Shown: piece by piece, positions 21,093 to 30,984 of the stretch
How the letters are laid out: each line of letters begins with the position of its first letter
How positions within the stretch are numbered: the stretch's first letter is position 1
Assembly: GCF_905147365.1 (NCBI RefSeq)
Contig: NC_056422.1
Coordinates: forward strand, 8,620,501-8,684,500
Origin: Aricia agestis
Taxonomy: Eukaryota; Arthropoda; Insecta; Lepidoptera; Lycaenidae
Reading direction: 5' to 3'
Length of the DNA: 64,000 nucleotides
Translations under genes and position numbers: made by a program
The notes under the pieces: model-generated
What the model was told of the DNA's origin: nothing
What the model saw: only the letters and a program-made list of their open reading frames with translations
Databases searched by the model: none

Positions 21093-21530
21093 GGTGGTTC
21101 TTACAGGCTACTAGTATATTTTTTATAAGTAATTCCTATTGTAAATAGCTCTCATAATATTGTTATATAACCCAGTCAAATTAACTAGACGCATGGCGAT
21201 GACGTCATTACGATGCTTGCATATACATTCCAGTGGTGCGTCAGGTTAATATAATGTAAAGATATACATCTCGGGATGTAATGTACATTAATGTGACCGT
21301 GTTGTACTGTTATATGTTTTGAATTGTAATTTTCCATCTTTTTAGTAAAAGATGGCCCCGTGCGAGTTTCTTACGCCGGTTCTTCTCGCCGGGGTAGTTC
21401 CCGAACCGGTGGTAGGCACCGTAGTATCGACGTTCGGTAAAGTTTTTGTAAAAAAATTACTCCGAATAAAAATATTTTTGATTTTAAGTATAAGTATTAG
21501 TATAAGGATTGACTTAAATGTGTAGTTCGA
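21093..21530 (+). other. 3' UTR of the 16-21 kb LINE
   Basis: Non-coding tail after ORF2. It contains a GC-rich potential stem ('acgccggttcttctcgccgg' followed by 'gttcccgaaccgg', about 21371-21410), a plausible RT recognition structure, then AT-rich sequence 'gaataaaaatatttttgatt'. The exact end is not marked by a clear poly(A). Confidence 0.5.
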
Positions 21531-21840
21531 AAATGGATGAGAATTAGAAAAAAGTGTATATAAAATCAAAATTATAGAGAATTTAATAAGTTTTTTTCAT
21601 CGTAGAATATTTTTTGCTACAACGCATCGTTTTTAAGTTATTAGCCAAAAACCTAAAATTGACTCTCCCCTCACTCCAGCTCACCTCCTAGACTTCAGGA
21701 CTTTTAGTATGTTTTGTCCCTAAGCACCCTGAATAAGTTCCAGCTGAAATCTCTTAGGTTGGGCTCACGCATTCTACAAGTTCTACTTTATTGACTGAAC
21801 CAATGTGTGTGTGTATCTATGTTTGTTATTATACGTACTA

Positions 21841-21874
21841 TACTGTCGCAGACGGAGTCGCGGGCAACAGCTAG
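21841..21874 (+). mobile_element. Helitron 3' terminus (orphan)
   Basis: 'gagtcgcgggcaacagctag' followed by T is the standard 3' end of the Helitron family seen at 9006 and 56838. No matching 5' end was found upstream. Confidence 0.55.
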
Positions 21875-21942
21875 TATATCTATGGACAATCTATGGTCAA
21901 TATATTTATACAACACGTACAATTTTCAATTTTGTAACTTCA

Positions 21943-22323
21943 CTAGCTGACCCGGCAAACGTTGGTTTACCACATAAATTATTTCTAATAGGCAATAGAA
22001 ATCTTATATCTTTAAACGAGCAATTCTTGTATATAAATATATAATTGGAATCTCGGAATCGGCTCCAACGATTTTCATGAAATTTAGTATATAGGGGGTT
22101 TCAGGGGCGATAAATCGATCTAGCTAGGAATCATTTTTAGAAAATGTCATTTTATTCGTGTTTTATCGAATACCGAGCAAAGCTCGGTCAAATAGCTAGT
22201 AATATAAAAATGAGATAGAAACCCATTCTCAGGATTCTAACGAATGTACATACAAAATTTCGTAGAGCCGTTTTGGAGGAGTTCGTACACAAATACTGTG
22301 ACACAAGAACTTTATTTATAAGA
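21943..22323 (-). mobile_element. Helitron family A, carrying a nested Helitron
   Basis: On the minus strand it starts TCTTATAAATAAAG (22323 downward) and ends 'gccgggtcagctag' followed by T. It matches 6225-6412 on both sides of a 198-bp insertion at 22002-22199, so the host element is older than the insert. Confidence 0.8.
22002..22199 (+). mobile_element. Helitron family B, inserted in family A
   Basis: Starts 'tcttatatctttaaacgagc' and ends with the stem-loop 'ccgagcaaagctcgg' followed 8 bases later by CTAG, then T. The insertion lies exactly between A (22001) and T (22200) with no target duplication, as expected for rolling-circle transposition. Other copies: 53839-54040 (full), 50441-50588, 51809-51869, and a scrambled one at 56663-56835. 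Confidence 0.9.
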
Positions 22324-22571
22324 TTATTATGAGACGACGTACTCGTCATTTTGAATGAAATTCGTAAATTGACATACGACGTCCTCACTCACCTTCCTCG
22401 ACCGCTCGCTGGGCATTGATATACAAACCCAAGATACACAGTTGCGAACAAAAGTAAGACTCAAAACTGGCGCCAAATACTCGTCTTTACTATAATAGGT
22501 ACTTGTAATCAAACTATAAACAGTTTTTTTACAAAGGAGTCCACAAAAAGCAATAAAATTTTATGACCAAA

Positions 22572-22820
22572 CGTGGGAGAGCCATGCTTCGGCACGAATG
22601 GGCCGGCTCGAACGGAGAAATACCACGTTCTCACAGAAAACCGGCGTGAAACAGCGCTTACGCTGTGTTTCGCCGAGTGAGTGAGTTTACCGGAGGCCCA
22701 ATCCCCTACCCTATTCCCTTCCCTACCCTCCCCTATTCCCTTCCCTTTTTATCCCTACCCTCCCCTATTACCCTTATTCCCACTTAAAAGGCCGGCAACG
22801 CACCTGCAGCTCTTCTGATA
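22572..22820 (+). mobile_element. SINE-like element, copy S3 (3' truncated)
   Basis: Head 'gtgggagagccatgcttcgg', B-box-like 'ggctcgaacgg', CCCTTCC block and 'aaaggccggcaacgca' are present. It stops at 'gcagctcttctgat' without the last 70 bases of the family. Confidence 0.8.
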
Positions 22821-23049
22821 ATACAAATATACTTAGGTTTCACAACTTTCATCTAAGAGTTTATGTTAAATAAATAAATATGTATATGTTTTGCGTATGA
22901 TATAAATATGTATAAATGAACGAAACAAATATTTATAAGATAAACTGTTATTTTTTTTTCAAATATTACAATTAAACTTAATACTTAAATCTATAATTAT
23001 TATTTAACAGTCATGGTCATAATTAAATGTAACACTTATATGCAATGTG

Positions 23050-23425
23050 TATCTTGGGTTTTTTGTATATCAATGTCGCTGGGTCCCTTTGATGTGCGGC
23101 CGAAAAACCGACACCGCCGCCATCCCACAACCATCGCTGGCGCCATAAGCCATCCTACGCCACTACGTCCTCCCCACGCTGGGCCATCGTGATGGCCAAC
23201 TACGCTGGCCCATCTTGTAGAGGCGATACACTGCCGCCACCCCACAACCATCGCTGGCGCCATAAGCCATCCTGCGCCACTACGTCCTACCCACGCTGGG
23301 CCATCGCGATGGCCAACTACGATGGCCCATCTTGAAGAGGAGCCAATAGAGGCGCCACACCGCCATTTGATGGGCCAGCGCTAGGCCATCTTGTAGAGGC
23401 GCCATTAAGGTTATGTTTTGGCGGC
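23050..23425. repeat. GC-rich 117-bp tandem repeat
   Basis: The block 'cccacaaccatcgctggcgc' starts at 23124 and again at 23241, a 117-bp period, with a further partial unit to about 23420. Sub-motifs GCCATC and GATGGC recur. It is strikingly GC-rich against AT-rich flanks. Minus-strand open frames across it are by-products of the repeat. It abuts the transposon that begins near 23439. Confidence 0.8.
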
Positions 23426-23739
23426 ACGCTCGAAAAATGTCACAAACGTGGTTTGAAATTTCAGTCACAAACGTGGACAAAAAATCATTTTGCACAATTA
23501 TTATACGATTACAACTATAATAAAGCAACTTTTATGAATTGAAATGTAGTTTTAGCCTAGACAAATACTTTCTGAATCTAAATAATACCACAACTTTACA
23601 TAAATGTCTTTAATTTCAATTGATTGAAGATTTGAAGGAAAACTCTAAGTTTGTTGCGGCCCGTTAAAGGAACGATTTAACTTACCTGCCTCTCAGCTTG
23701 TTTTGCGCTTTGCTTACGCTTTGTTTGTAACCTTCCCAG

Positions 23740-24534
23740 ATGGGACGAAAAAAGAAGACGGAAGAACAGATAAGGGCTGCTAAACGAGAAGCGGAAAGAA
23801 AAAGACGAGCTCGTATAAAAGCTGATAAAGATTTGTATGCGCAACATAAAGTTAATGAGTACGAGAGACGAGAAAAAAGGAAAGAAGAAAAGAAGACAAA
23901 GAATATATCTGATTTAACAGCTAGAGAACAGCGTACACAAAGAAAAGAATGGCGTGAACGAGCTAGAAAAAGCAGATTGAAGAAAAAAGTCAACGAAGGT
24001 TTTCTACAAAGCCTAAGAGAAAACTCTCCCCCGACAGACAGCGATGTGGATTTAGGCAATAATATTGTTGAGAGACCAGGGTCAGCCTCCATACTAGTTT
24101 TTGATGAACCAGTTCCATCACCACCTACACTATGTGTGTCGCCCTCTACACGTGCTTTTGCCGAACAAGTGCCATCGCCATCTACATCATTTGCGTCGCA
24201 CTCTACCCTTACCTATCCTGATCAAGACGTACCATCACCATTTATTAGCAGACAAAAATTGTCTGGTATGAAAATAGTTAAGCAAAACAGAATTACTAAA
24301 GATGCCCTCATAAAGCGACAAAATGATACCATAACAGCATTGAAGAAGAAATTGCACGCATTATCAATAAAATTTCCTAGGCTGCCGAAGAATAGTGTTC
24401 AAAAGAGAGTAACTCTATCACCAAAGCTAATTATTTACAAGAGAAACAAAATAAGCATTCAACGTTTCTTAGAACAGGATAATAACAGTAAATTATGCCC
24501 TGGAAAAAAGATACTATTACAAGAGGAGGAATAA
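23740..24534 (+). pseudogene. N-terminal part of unclassified transposase-like protein
   Basis: 264 aa open frame starting MGRKKKTEEQIRAAKRE. Residues 1-90 are almost entirely Arg, Lys and Glu (basic, helical, nuclear-localisation-like). Residues 95-165 are rich in Ser, Pro and Thr. A second basic segment with 'ITKDALIKRQNDTITALKKK' follows. This is the usual start of a large uncharacterised family found in many invertebrate genomes. The frame ends with LLQEEE, but a +1 frame (from the ATG at 24496) continues without pause into the next part, so a frameshift lies near 24490. ATG 23740 is directly preceded by a pyrimidine-rich CAG, a possible splice acceptor. Confidence 0.6.
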
Positions 24535-25004
24535 AAAAACAAAAGCGATATCTTTGTGACACATTAGAAAACCTTTGGAAGAAGTACAAACAAGAGACTG
24601 AAAAAAATATAAGCTACAACATTCACAAGATTCCGGCCATTCTGGATTGTACCTCCTAAAGTTTCTGAGCGAGACACCTGCCTTTGCATTTTACATGAAA
24701 ATTTCCATTTGATTACAGAAAAAATGAGGCAGACTAAATTAATCGTAGAAAAAGATAATGAAATAATTGATTCTTTTGTTTGCAGTAAATATAACTTTAA
24801 GTGCATGACGAGACAATGCCAAAATTGTGAGAAAAAAACCTTAGATTTCACTGAATTTGACAACACAGAACTAATAACTTACAAGCAGTGGATTGTTAAA
24901 ACAGAGGCTAGAGAAATAAAGGGAAAAGTGAAGAAAATTAAGAGAACTGTAAAGGCAAGTCAAGAGATTACTAAAAAAGACCTAATCGAACTTTACTTCA
25001 TATA
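24496..25004 (+). pseudogene. Middle, Cys-rich part of the same transposase-like protein
   Basis: Frame from 24496 gives 'GGIKKQKRYLCDTLENLW'. It shifts near 24630 into 'FRPFWIVPPKVSERDTCLC' then 'HENF', and continues with 'KCMTRQCQNC'. The 'RPFWVVxPKxxDRxTCxCxxHxN' pattern with paired cysteines looks like a conserved zinc-binding module between the basic N-terminus and the catalytic core. It runs to 'KKDLIELYF' and shifts again at about 25003. Family assignment is from recalled pattern only. Confidence 0.55.
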
Positions 25005-25574
25005 GACTTCTCTGAAAACTACCAGTGCAAGTATGCGACTGAAACACAGTCCGTTCATTTCGGCGCATCACGACAACAACTCTCCTTGCACACGTGTATT
25101 TTGTACTACTGCGTTGATATTGGAAATATTGAAACCATTTCATTCTGCTCAGTATCTGAATGCCTGCGCCATGATGCCGCCGCAATTTATGCCCATCTAA
25201 AAAGTTCACTGACAGAACTTAAACGCCACAACGGCAATAACATTTTGATAAACAAATTACATGTACTAAGTGATGGCCCTTCAACACAATATAAGAACAA
25301 AACGAATTTTTTCTTATTCAGTCAGCATCTAGTACGTGACCTCGGTATTATGATCGCTACCTGGAACTTCTCAGAGTCGGGCCACGGTAAAGGTGCTGCT
25401 GACGGAGTAGGAGCAGTAGTCAAGAGAACGGCGGATTCTATTGTCGCACATGGAGAAGACATTCCGGATTATGAAACATTTATTACAAAAATAATTTGCC
25501 GAACCAATATAATTATATTTACAGTTAAAGAAGCCGACATAGTTAATTCCAAACAACTTGAAGACAATTCCTGA
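25005..25574 (+). pseudogene. Candidate RNase H-like catalytic core of the transposase-like protein
   Basis: Open without a stop from 25005. It begins 'DFSENYQCKYATETQ' and 'VHFGASRQQLSLHT', then 'FCSVSECLRHDAAAIYAHL', 'VLSDGPSTQYKNKTNFFLF' and 'WNFSESGHGKGAADGVGAVV'. The spacing of an acid-bearing strand (DFSEN), a second (SDGPSTQYKN) and a late conserved ESGHGKGAAD block suggests a DDE-type fold, with Asp of DFSEN, Asp of SDGP and an acid in the ESGH...D block as candidates. That mechanism is inference. The family is common in invertebrates as uncharacterised proteins. Only its reading frame, not these motifs, is broken. Confidence 0.55.
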
Positions 25575-26115
25575 AACTTCAAAAGTACATCAGATCATTT
25601 GGAGTTTGGACGATCCCCAATAGCTCCTCTTGAGGCAACTGAGTTGTACAGACTGTGGCTTGCAAACTATTTGTGAGCATTTTCCAATAGCTAAAGGATG
25701 GTTTGAGTATCAAGACATTCGCCGTCCTTTGTCTCTTGATGATGAATATCTTCGCGACCATGTACAAATTATGAGAATGCCGGCAACAAATTCTGCATCT
25801 ACAAGCAAAGCTCATCAATGTTTTGATGATATTGGTTTTAAAGTAGGCTCATGGATTGTGGTTCAATTTGAAGGGAAAAAACACAATCTACATTTCGTTG
25901 GACAAGTAATGAATATCGAGAATAACAATGAAGGATACGTTGTGAAATTTTTACGCAAGAAAAATTTGGACTTAGGTATATTTGTCTGGCAAGAACCAGA
26001 AGATGTTTCGCTGGTTATGGGTATTATATGCGTACTGCCTGAACCGACGCCTACCAGACGAGGTGAAATAGCTTTTAAGTTTAACTTTGCCTATTATAAT
26101 TATTTTATTAAGTAA
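25575..26115 (+). pseudogene. C-terminal part with small barrel-like domain
   Basis: After a shift near 25565 the frame reads 'ETSKVHQIIWSLDDPQ', is interrupted, then continues 'QLSCTDCGLQTICEHFP'. It ends with 'FKVGSWIVVQFEGKKHNLHF' followed by 'VGQVMNI' and 'YVVKFLRKK', alternating strands that resemble a chromo- or Tudor-like barrel. It stops at 26115. This completes one polypeptide of roughly 800 aa that runs from 23740. Confidence 0.55.
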
Positions 26116-26510
26116 ACACATAATATGTTAGATTGATATGTTTTACGAAAAAAGTTCCTATGTTTTAATGCTAATAAAAAAGAATCTAAATTAATTTGTT
26201 TTATTAAAATAAGGCCCAATATCACAAACATGTCTATGAGTCACCAACATGCTCGAATAAGTCACGAGCATGGATAGGTTGTCACGGACGTGGACGCTGA
26301 ATTTTTCAGATGTGTTTTATTTCAGTATCTAAAGGTATTTAAGCACAAGGACTAATAATAACACACTCTAATACGTAATATCTAGCCATAAGAATAAAAA
26401 AACCCATGATTTGTGAAGTGATACCAAATAACGCACAAAATGAAAATGACCCATATATGTTGATTCATCTTCACCTTTATCCTTACATATTTCATGGACT
26501 TTATGTTTAT

Positions 26511-26637
26511 GTCGCAGCCAAGTGGTTTAAATAGCCATTCAATCAAACAGCTAGCCCTTTGACTGAACAACGCCATTCAGTCACACGGCTATACGTCGTT
26601 TTTTTTGAATTGCTATTTAATCCAGTTGGCTGCGACA
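26511..26637. mobile_element. 127-bp MITE
   Basis: Inverted ends TGTCGCAGCCAAGTGG and complement of TGTCGCAGCCAACTGG, flanked by TTTA at 26507-26510 and 26638-26641. The interior has further inverted sub-motifs (ATAGCCATTCA-like). Superfamily not clear from a 4-bp TTTA duplication. Confidence 0.7.
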
Positions 26638-27584
26638 TTTACATAGATTACACTCGATAGTAATATTCCTGGACATTATCGTTTTGGCACAATATAAACA
26701 TCGCTCTTGGTTATCATCAGCCTTTAATATCAAATGATGGGCGACTTTTTCTCTAAATACTTCTGTCTAAAATTTACGTCAAACGGCTTTCGTTCATAAA
26801 TACATTGGAGATAATACATACAATACACTCCACCGTTGCTTGATTGATAAGCTCTTGTGCTTGGTCCATCATTAATAGGCTACTTGACCTCATTTTTTTC
26901 TTCATGCTAATCGCTTCATAATCATTCATTATTACAAAAAAACTAATATTTTAATATTTTACACAGTAGAAACCCATAAAAATGTTAATTGAAAAATATA
27001 CCTTATAAATGGCGCCGAAAACACTGTCCGCCATAGTGTGACGTCATACGTTTTGTATTTTAAGCTCTCTTTATTGAAAAAATGTTTATATGCTAAATGT
27101 ACGCGTCTAAGAGTGCCCAAAATTTATAAAAGAAATTAGAAATCATTTGTAATATTGAAAACTTTCGGAGAAAAGTTTTGGCCATTTCATTTCCCGTGTA
27201 CAATAAATGGAGATAATTTATAAAACTGATGTTTTATTTGAATTATTCAATAAAATATATTTTACAAATCTTTCTAGGCTTATTTTTATTATTTATGTAC
27301 AAATAAACTTCCATTAACGAGCGCGATAAATAAAAGATATTAAATTAGGAATAGAATGACGTCACATCCAATTCGGAAGTACCCGCAAAAGCGTTTGCGT
27401 CAGTACAAATCCTATTTTCATAAAATCATATTTTCAAATCGACTTTATTTATCAATCATAAGCTTTGATTTGATGATAAGGGTGAAATACGGTTTCCAAT
27501 ACCAAGTTCTACTAGAAATATGTATTTGTTCAATGAAATTGAATATAGGTCAAGTAGCCTATTGTCCAATTGATGTTTTTGAGC

Positions 27585-27970
27585 CTACGTAGTGGGCAGA
27601 ACTGTACAATCATCGAGTAATTTGATAAACGCAGCTTTGATTCGACTTTTATCAGTATTTTCTGAAGGGGGATCTAAGAGTATCAATTCATCCAATTCGA
27701 TATCAACTAACAATACCCGCCAATGGGCATCATGACAATTCACTGTAAGTAGTTTTTTGCCAATTTCTTGATTGCAAGTATAAATTATTAGTTTAGACTG
27801 GATTGGCATTGCTGAGAATCGATCAAATACTCGTTGTAATAAATGGGAAGGAATACGTGATATCACACCAGTCGTTCATCAATGTACAAGCGAATGCATC
27901 TATCAGACCTCCAGAAACCCATCCATCATAATCAGCAACTGAGTGCAAATCAAAAGGAGATATTGTAAAA
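27585..27970 (-). pseudogene. Ulp1-like cysteine protease domain, truncated
   Basis: Minus-strand reading gives 'GWVSGGLIDAFACTLMNDW' (about 27880-27935, with a frame change), the substrate-side helix of Ulp1/SENP (C48) proteases. It then gives 'CHDAHWRVLLVDIELDELIL' and 'LDPPSEN', which contain the catalytic His (HW) and Asp (LDPP). The Cys-containing end (QxxGxDCG) is missing: the frame stops at 27585. Ulp1 domains ride in several transposon groups, including some MULE-type elements, and the neighbour at 28702-29250 is MULE-like, so I place both in one decayed transposon. Confidence 0.7.
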
Positions 27971-28082
27971 CTCGTCTCATGGAAAAACACTTGTTTGTTT
28001 GCAGTATAATGTGCGAATTCTATATTTTCTTACTTGACCTTAGGTAATATTTCAGATCATCAACCATTCCATTACTTAAAAA

Positions 28083-28380
28083 TTGAAATGTTGTGAGGCT
28101 TTCAGTAAAAGTGACATGATTATTTGTGCTTCGCTTAATTGGTGGTGGTTCTTGCTGAGATGTCCCTTTCCTCTTTCGAATATTTTTTTTTGGAATTTAT
28201 TTTTTTCAATTTCGTCTAGTAGTATGGGAGGGGAAGGTACTAATTTTGTAGTCACTCAAGCGTCATGGAGACCTAGTAGGTTTTTTACATTAGGTAAAAC
28301 TGATAAAAAAATAATAAGAGCGTTTTTTATTTTAGCGGTGGGTTCAGAAACTGCAGCTATTTTAAAGTTTTGAAAAAGAA
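28083..28380 (-). pseudogene. Linker region of the MULE-like protein
   Basis: The minus strand is open for most of this interval, with 'IAAVSEPTAKIKNALIIFLS' and 'LLDEIEKNKFQKKIFERGKG', hydrophilic and Lys/Glu-rich. It lies between the transposase-like and Ulp1 parts and reads as their linker. The plus-strand frame across it is the shadow. Confidence 0.4.
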
Positions 28381-28701
28381 AATATATTCAGAAAATTGCT
28401 TGTTTCGGTCAGTTATTATTATAATTTAGACCAAGGGCTAAATCATTTAGTTTAGTGTAAAATAAAATATCTGCGAAGCTTAGTTAGACAAATCCGATGA
28501 CATTTCAATATTTAAAAAAAATTAACCCACCACGTGAGACATCTGATTTCTATACCATGATGACTAGACACATGTCGGAAGCCTATACAAGCTTAATCTG
28601 ACACGCTCGAGCTAGTCCCGAAATCCCCTCTTCCCCTCCCCAACTATAGAAGATCTTCTACGGTTATGTCACATTTATCATCTGACAATTTCGAAAGTTT
28701 C

Positions 28702-29280
28702 TCAATGGCTATATCTGCTGTTTTCTGATTTTTTCTCAGTAATACCACTCGCTGTTATTAATTTAAATGTTGCATCCACTTGACGAGTTCTGCATAGAAT
28801 TAATTTACCCATAAATTCCATTAAAAATCTTTTATACTTCCTAGGTCTAAAATCCTTAATTTCTATCGCAACTCTATGCATTATGTGAGCGCAGCAGCTT
28901 AACAAATAGGTGATTTTTTTCAGTTTTTTCGTGGAATCCATATAATATTCATATGTTATTTTTAAATATTGTGAAATGCCCATACCATTATTATAAATTA
29001 ATAAAATACTGTGCATCGATGGCCACGACCAATCTGATGGCTTTAATCGGTGATGAACCAAAATGTTTTTAATAATTTCCCTGTGCTTTCCTAAAAAATA
29101 TTTTATAGTTTTTTCGTCTTGTTTACACGTTAACATTTGAGCGAGCGGTACAGTTGATTTTGTGGCTCTGCAAACTAGCGCGTAATAATAAATGCGTTTA
29201 CAGTGTCTTTTGGTATTCTTAAATTAGCACTTGTGGAATCTAAATGAAGTATTGCAGGGAGGAATGGATTTATTTATGGC
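28702..29280 (-). pseudogene. MULE-like transposase core, broken
   Basis: The minus strand has 'PAILHLDSTSANLR' (about 29235-29275, first Asp), then 'KDTVNAF...YYALVCRATKS', 'PLAQMLTCKQDEKTIKYFLG', 'KPSDWSWPSMHSILLIYNN' (second Asp) and 'LLSCCAHIMHRV', a CxxH-type motif. This order (LHxDST, VxExLTxxH, SDxSWxxxHAxL, CxxHxM) is what I recall for MULE-type transposases in insect genomes. The 28702-29136 part is an unbroken frame; 29137-29460 has stops. It sits in one minus-strand unit from about 30850 to 27585. Confidence 0.6.
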
Positions 29281-29459
29281 TTCTTGTTGGCGTTTAGTGA
29301 ACATGACTATTGTTAAAGGTTGTTTTATCTCTCTAATATCTATCTTTTAAAGCCTGGTCATCAACCCACGATTGAGTAAAGTCGGAGACATCTCCGTTTT
29401 CTACCTTTCTTCGACCCATAGCTCTTCTTTCCGAGTTTATTTTTTGGATTACATACCGG

Positions 29460-29930
29460 TTACATTATTTATTTGTATATCCATTTTGTTCTAGTTCATC
29501 AGCGCTTTGTCTGCAGTTTCCTAAATATATCTCTGCAACATACATGCTCAGACAACTTTCGCAACTGCTTTCGTCTTTCACCTCTTATTTGGGTAAATGG
29601 TTGTTCATGGGCTTTATGTACAAATTTAATATCCATATTACATGAAATATCAACCTGGATATTATTGGGCATCCCTTTCGGCGACCTGAAATATAAATTT
29701 AGCTCCATGACCTCTCACTAGGCAGCTTGCATATCCTACTGAATTGGCTGCATTTAATCGAAAACTTACGTAGAATGATAATGGACAAAAACATCCTAAA
29801 TCAGTGCGCATTTTACTATGGTCAACAAACACACTTTGGGTTAAAAGGAAACTTCACCCACATAGTATGGATATTTAGTACGTGCAGTGGGTGAAAATGT
29901 ACTATATTTCTCTTCTTTCTCAACTTTCTT
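29460..29930 (-). pseudogene. Region upstream of MULE-like core
   Basis: Minus-strand frame 29499-29708 with 'RSPKGMPNNIQVDISCNMDI' then 'AHEQPFTQIRGERRKQL'. Basic, no motif I can name, but collinear with the transposase downstream. Likely the DNA-binding side of the same protein. Confidence 0.45.
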
Positions 29931-29949
29931 ATCACATTGAAAATTCTCA

Positions 29950-30846
29950 TTAGTCATTACATTTTGTTGATTGCTTACTTTTACGTTTTCTTTTCAAATC
30001 AACAATTTCTTCGTCACTTGAAGTTAAGTGTATAATATCTTCTGATTCATCACAATCAGATCGTTGAACATTATTAAAGATGTCAATTCCATTATCGGAA
30101 TCATCTTTAGCATTACTTACAGAAGACTTGTTATAATCATTATGATTAAAATTTTTAGTATTATAATTTTGATAATTTGTATTATTATTGTTAATTTCAT
30201 AAACCTCTAAAAATTCAAAGATCTGGAGATTTAGAAATTTTAAAATTGTCAACAGGCTTATCAATATTATTAATCGGACAGTCATTGTTGAAGGCTTTAT
30301 TCGAAACATTCGAAGTTTTACTATTCTTATCAATGTCTTTTTCAAGATCACCATTTGCAATGTCAATTTCATTATCTAAATAATCAGCAAAATTGTTGAA
30401 AGAACTAATTTCGTTATGAATATGATCAAAACCATAAACATTGATATTAGAATCATCAGGGTTAGGAAGATTGTCGTTCAAATCATTACTTTCTGTTAAA
30501 TTAGTTATTAATTGCAACATGGTGCCATAGATAAATGTCTCAATAATTGTCATCATATTTGATCTGTCAACGTCATTGTCATTTTTGTCATTACCCTTGT
30601 CCTTTCTCTTTTGTATCTGCCATTGTGAATATAGTTTTGTGCTCGTATGTTTTCTCGTTTTAATTTCCAAATCCAAACGCTATTAGTTAAAATAACAGTA
30701 ATTTTAATTAGGTTTTGGGCCCTGTCCGCGTTAAATAAAATAAATTCAGTGTTTGGATCAGTTATTGCGGTGATTAAATTAGATAAAAAAAAATGTAACT
30801 TCGCACTTCGCCGGCCGTGTGGCGATTTCTTTGTTCTTTCAGCCAA
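29950..30846 (-). pseudogene. Acidic Asn/Asp-rich N-terminal region of MULE-like element
   Basis: Three overlapping minus-strand frames (30553-30846, 30215-30676, 29950-30372) read as one frameshifted low-complexity protein rich in Asn, Asp, Ser and Lys. It includes 'IIHLTSSDEEIVDLKRKRKS', which resembles a SUMO-interacting hydrophobic patch next to acidic residues (IIHLTSSDEE) and a basic nuclear-localisation-like tail. The possible SIM is notable beside the Ulp1 domain at 27585-27970. Function inferred only. Confidence 0.4.
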
Positions 30847-30984
30847 CTTTCAGCTATTTCATTTTATCAGGAAAACATACAGTGATTTGATTTACAATCT
30901 TAAATACTACAAAAACACTTAACACCATTTACACGTTTTCACAGTTAGACACTCAATAACAACAAAAGCTTATGATCTAATTAA

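Larger units (their letters stand above)
23439..26293 (+). mobile_element. Unclassified DNA transposon with GTCAC-type subterminal motifs
   Basis: A direct motif of form GTCACRRRCRTGG occurs at 23439-23451 and 23464-23476 on the left. On the right it occurs at 26240-26252, 26261-26273 and 26281-26293, with a weaker one at 26221. These flank one long broken coding region (23740-26115). I read them as subterminal transposase-binding sites, but no inverted termini or target duplication can be fixed by eye, so the limits given are those of the motifs. Confidence 0.55.

Noticed and set aside
23036..23528. Two minus-strand frames of 75-82 aa
   Set aside because: They follow the 117-bp GC-rich tandem repeat and have no start context or homologue I recognise.
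28083..28373. Plus-strand 96-aa frame
   Set aside because: The opposite strand reads as hydrophilic linker of the MULE-like protein; this is its shadow.
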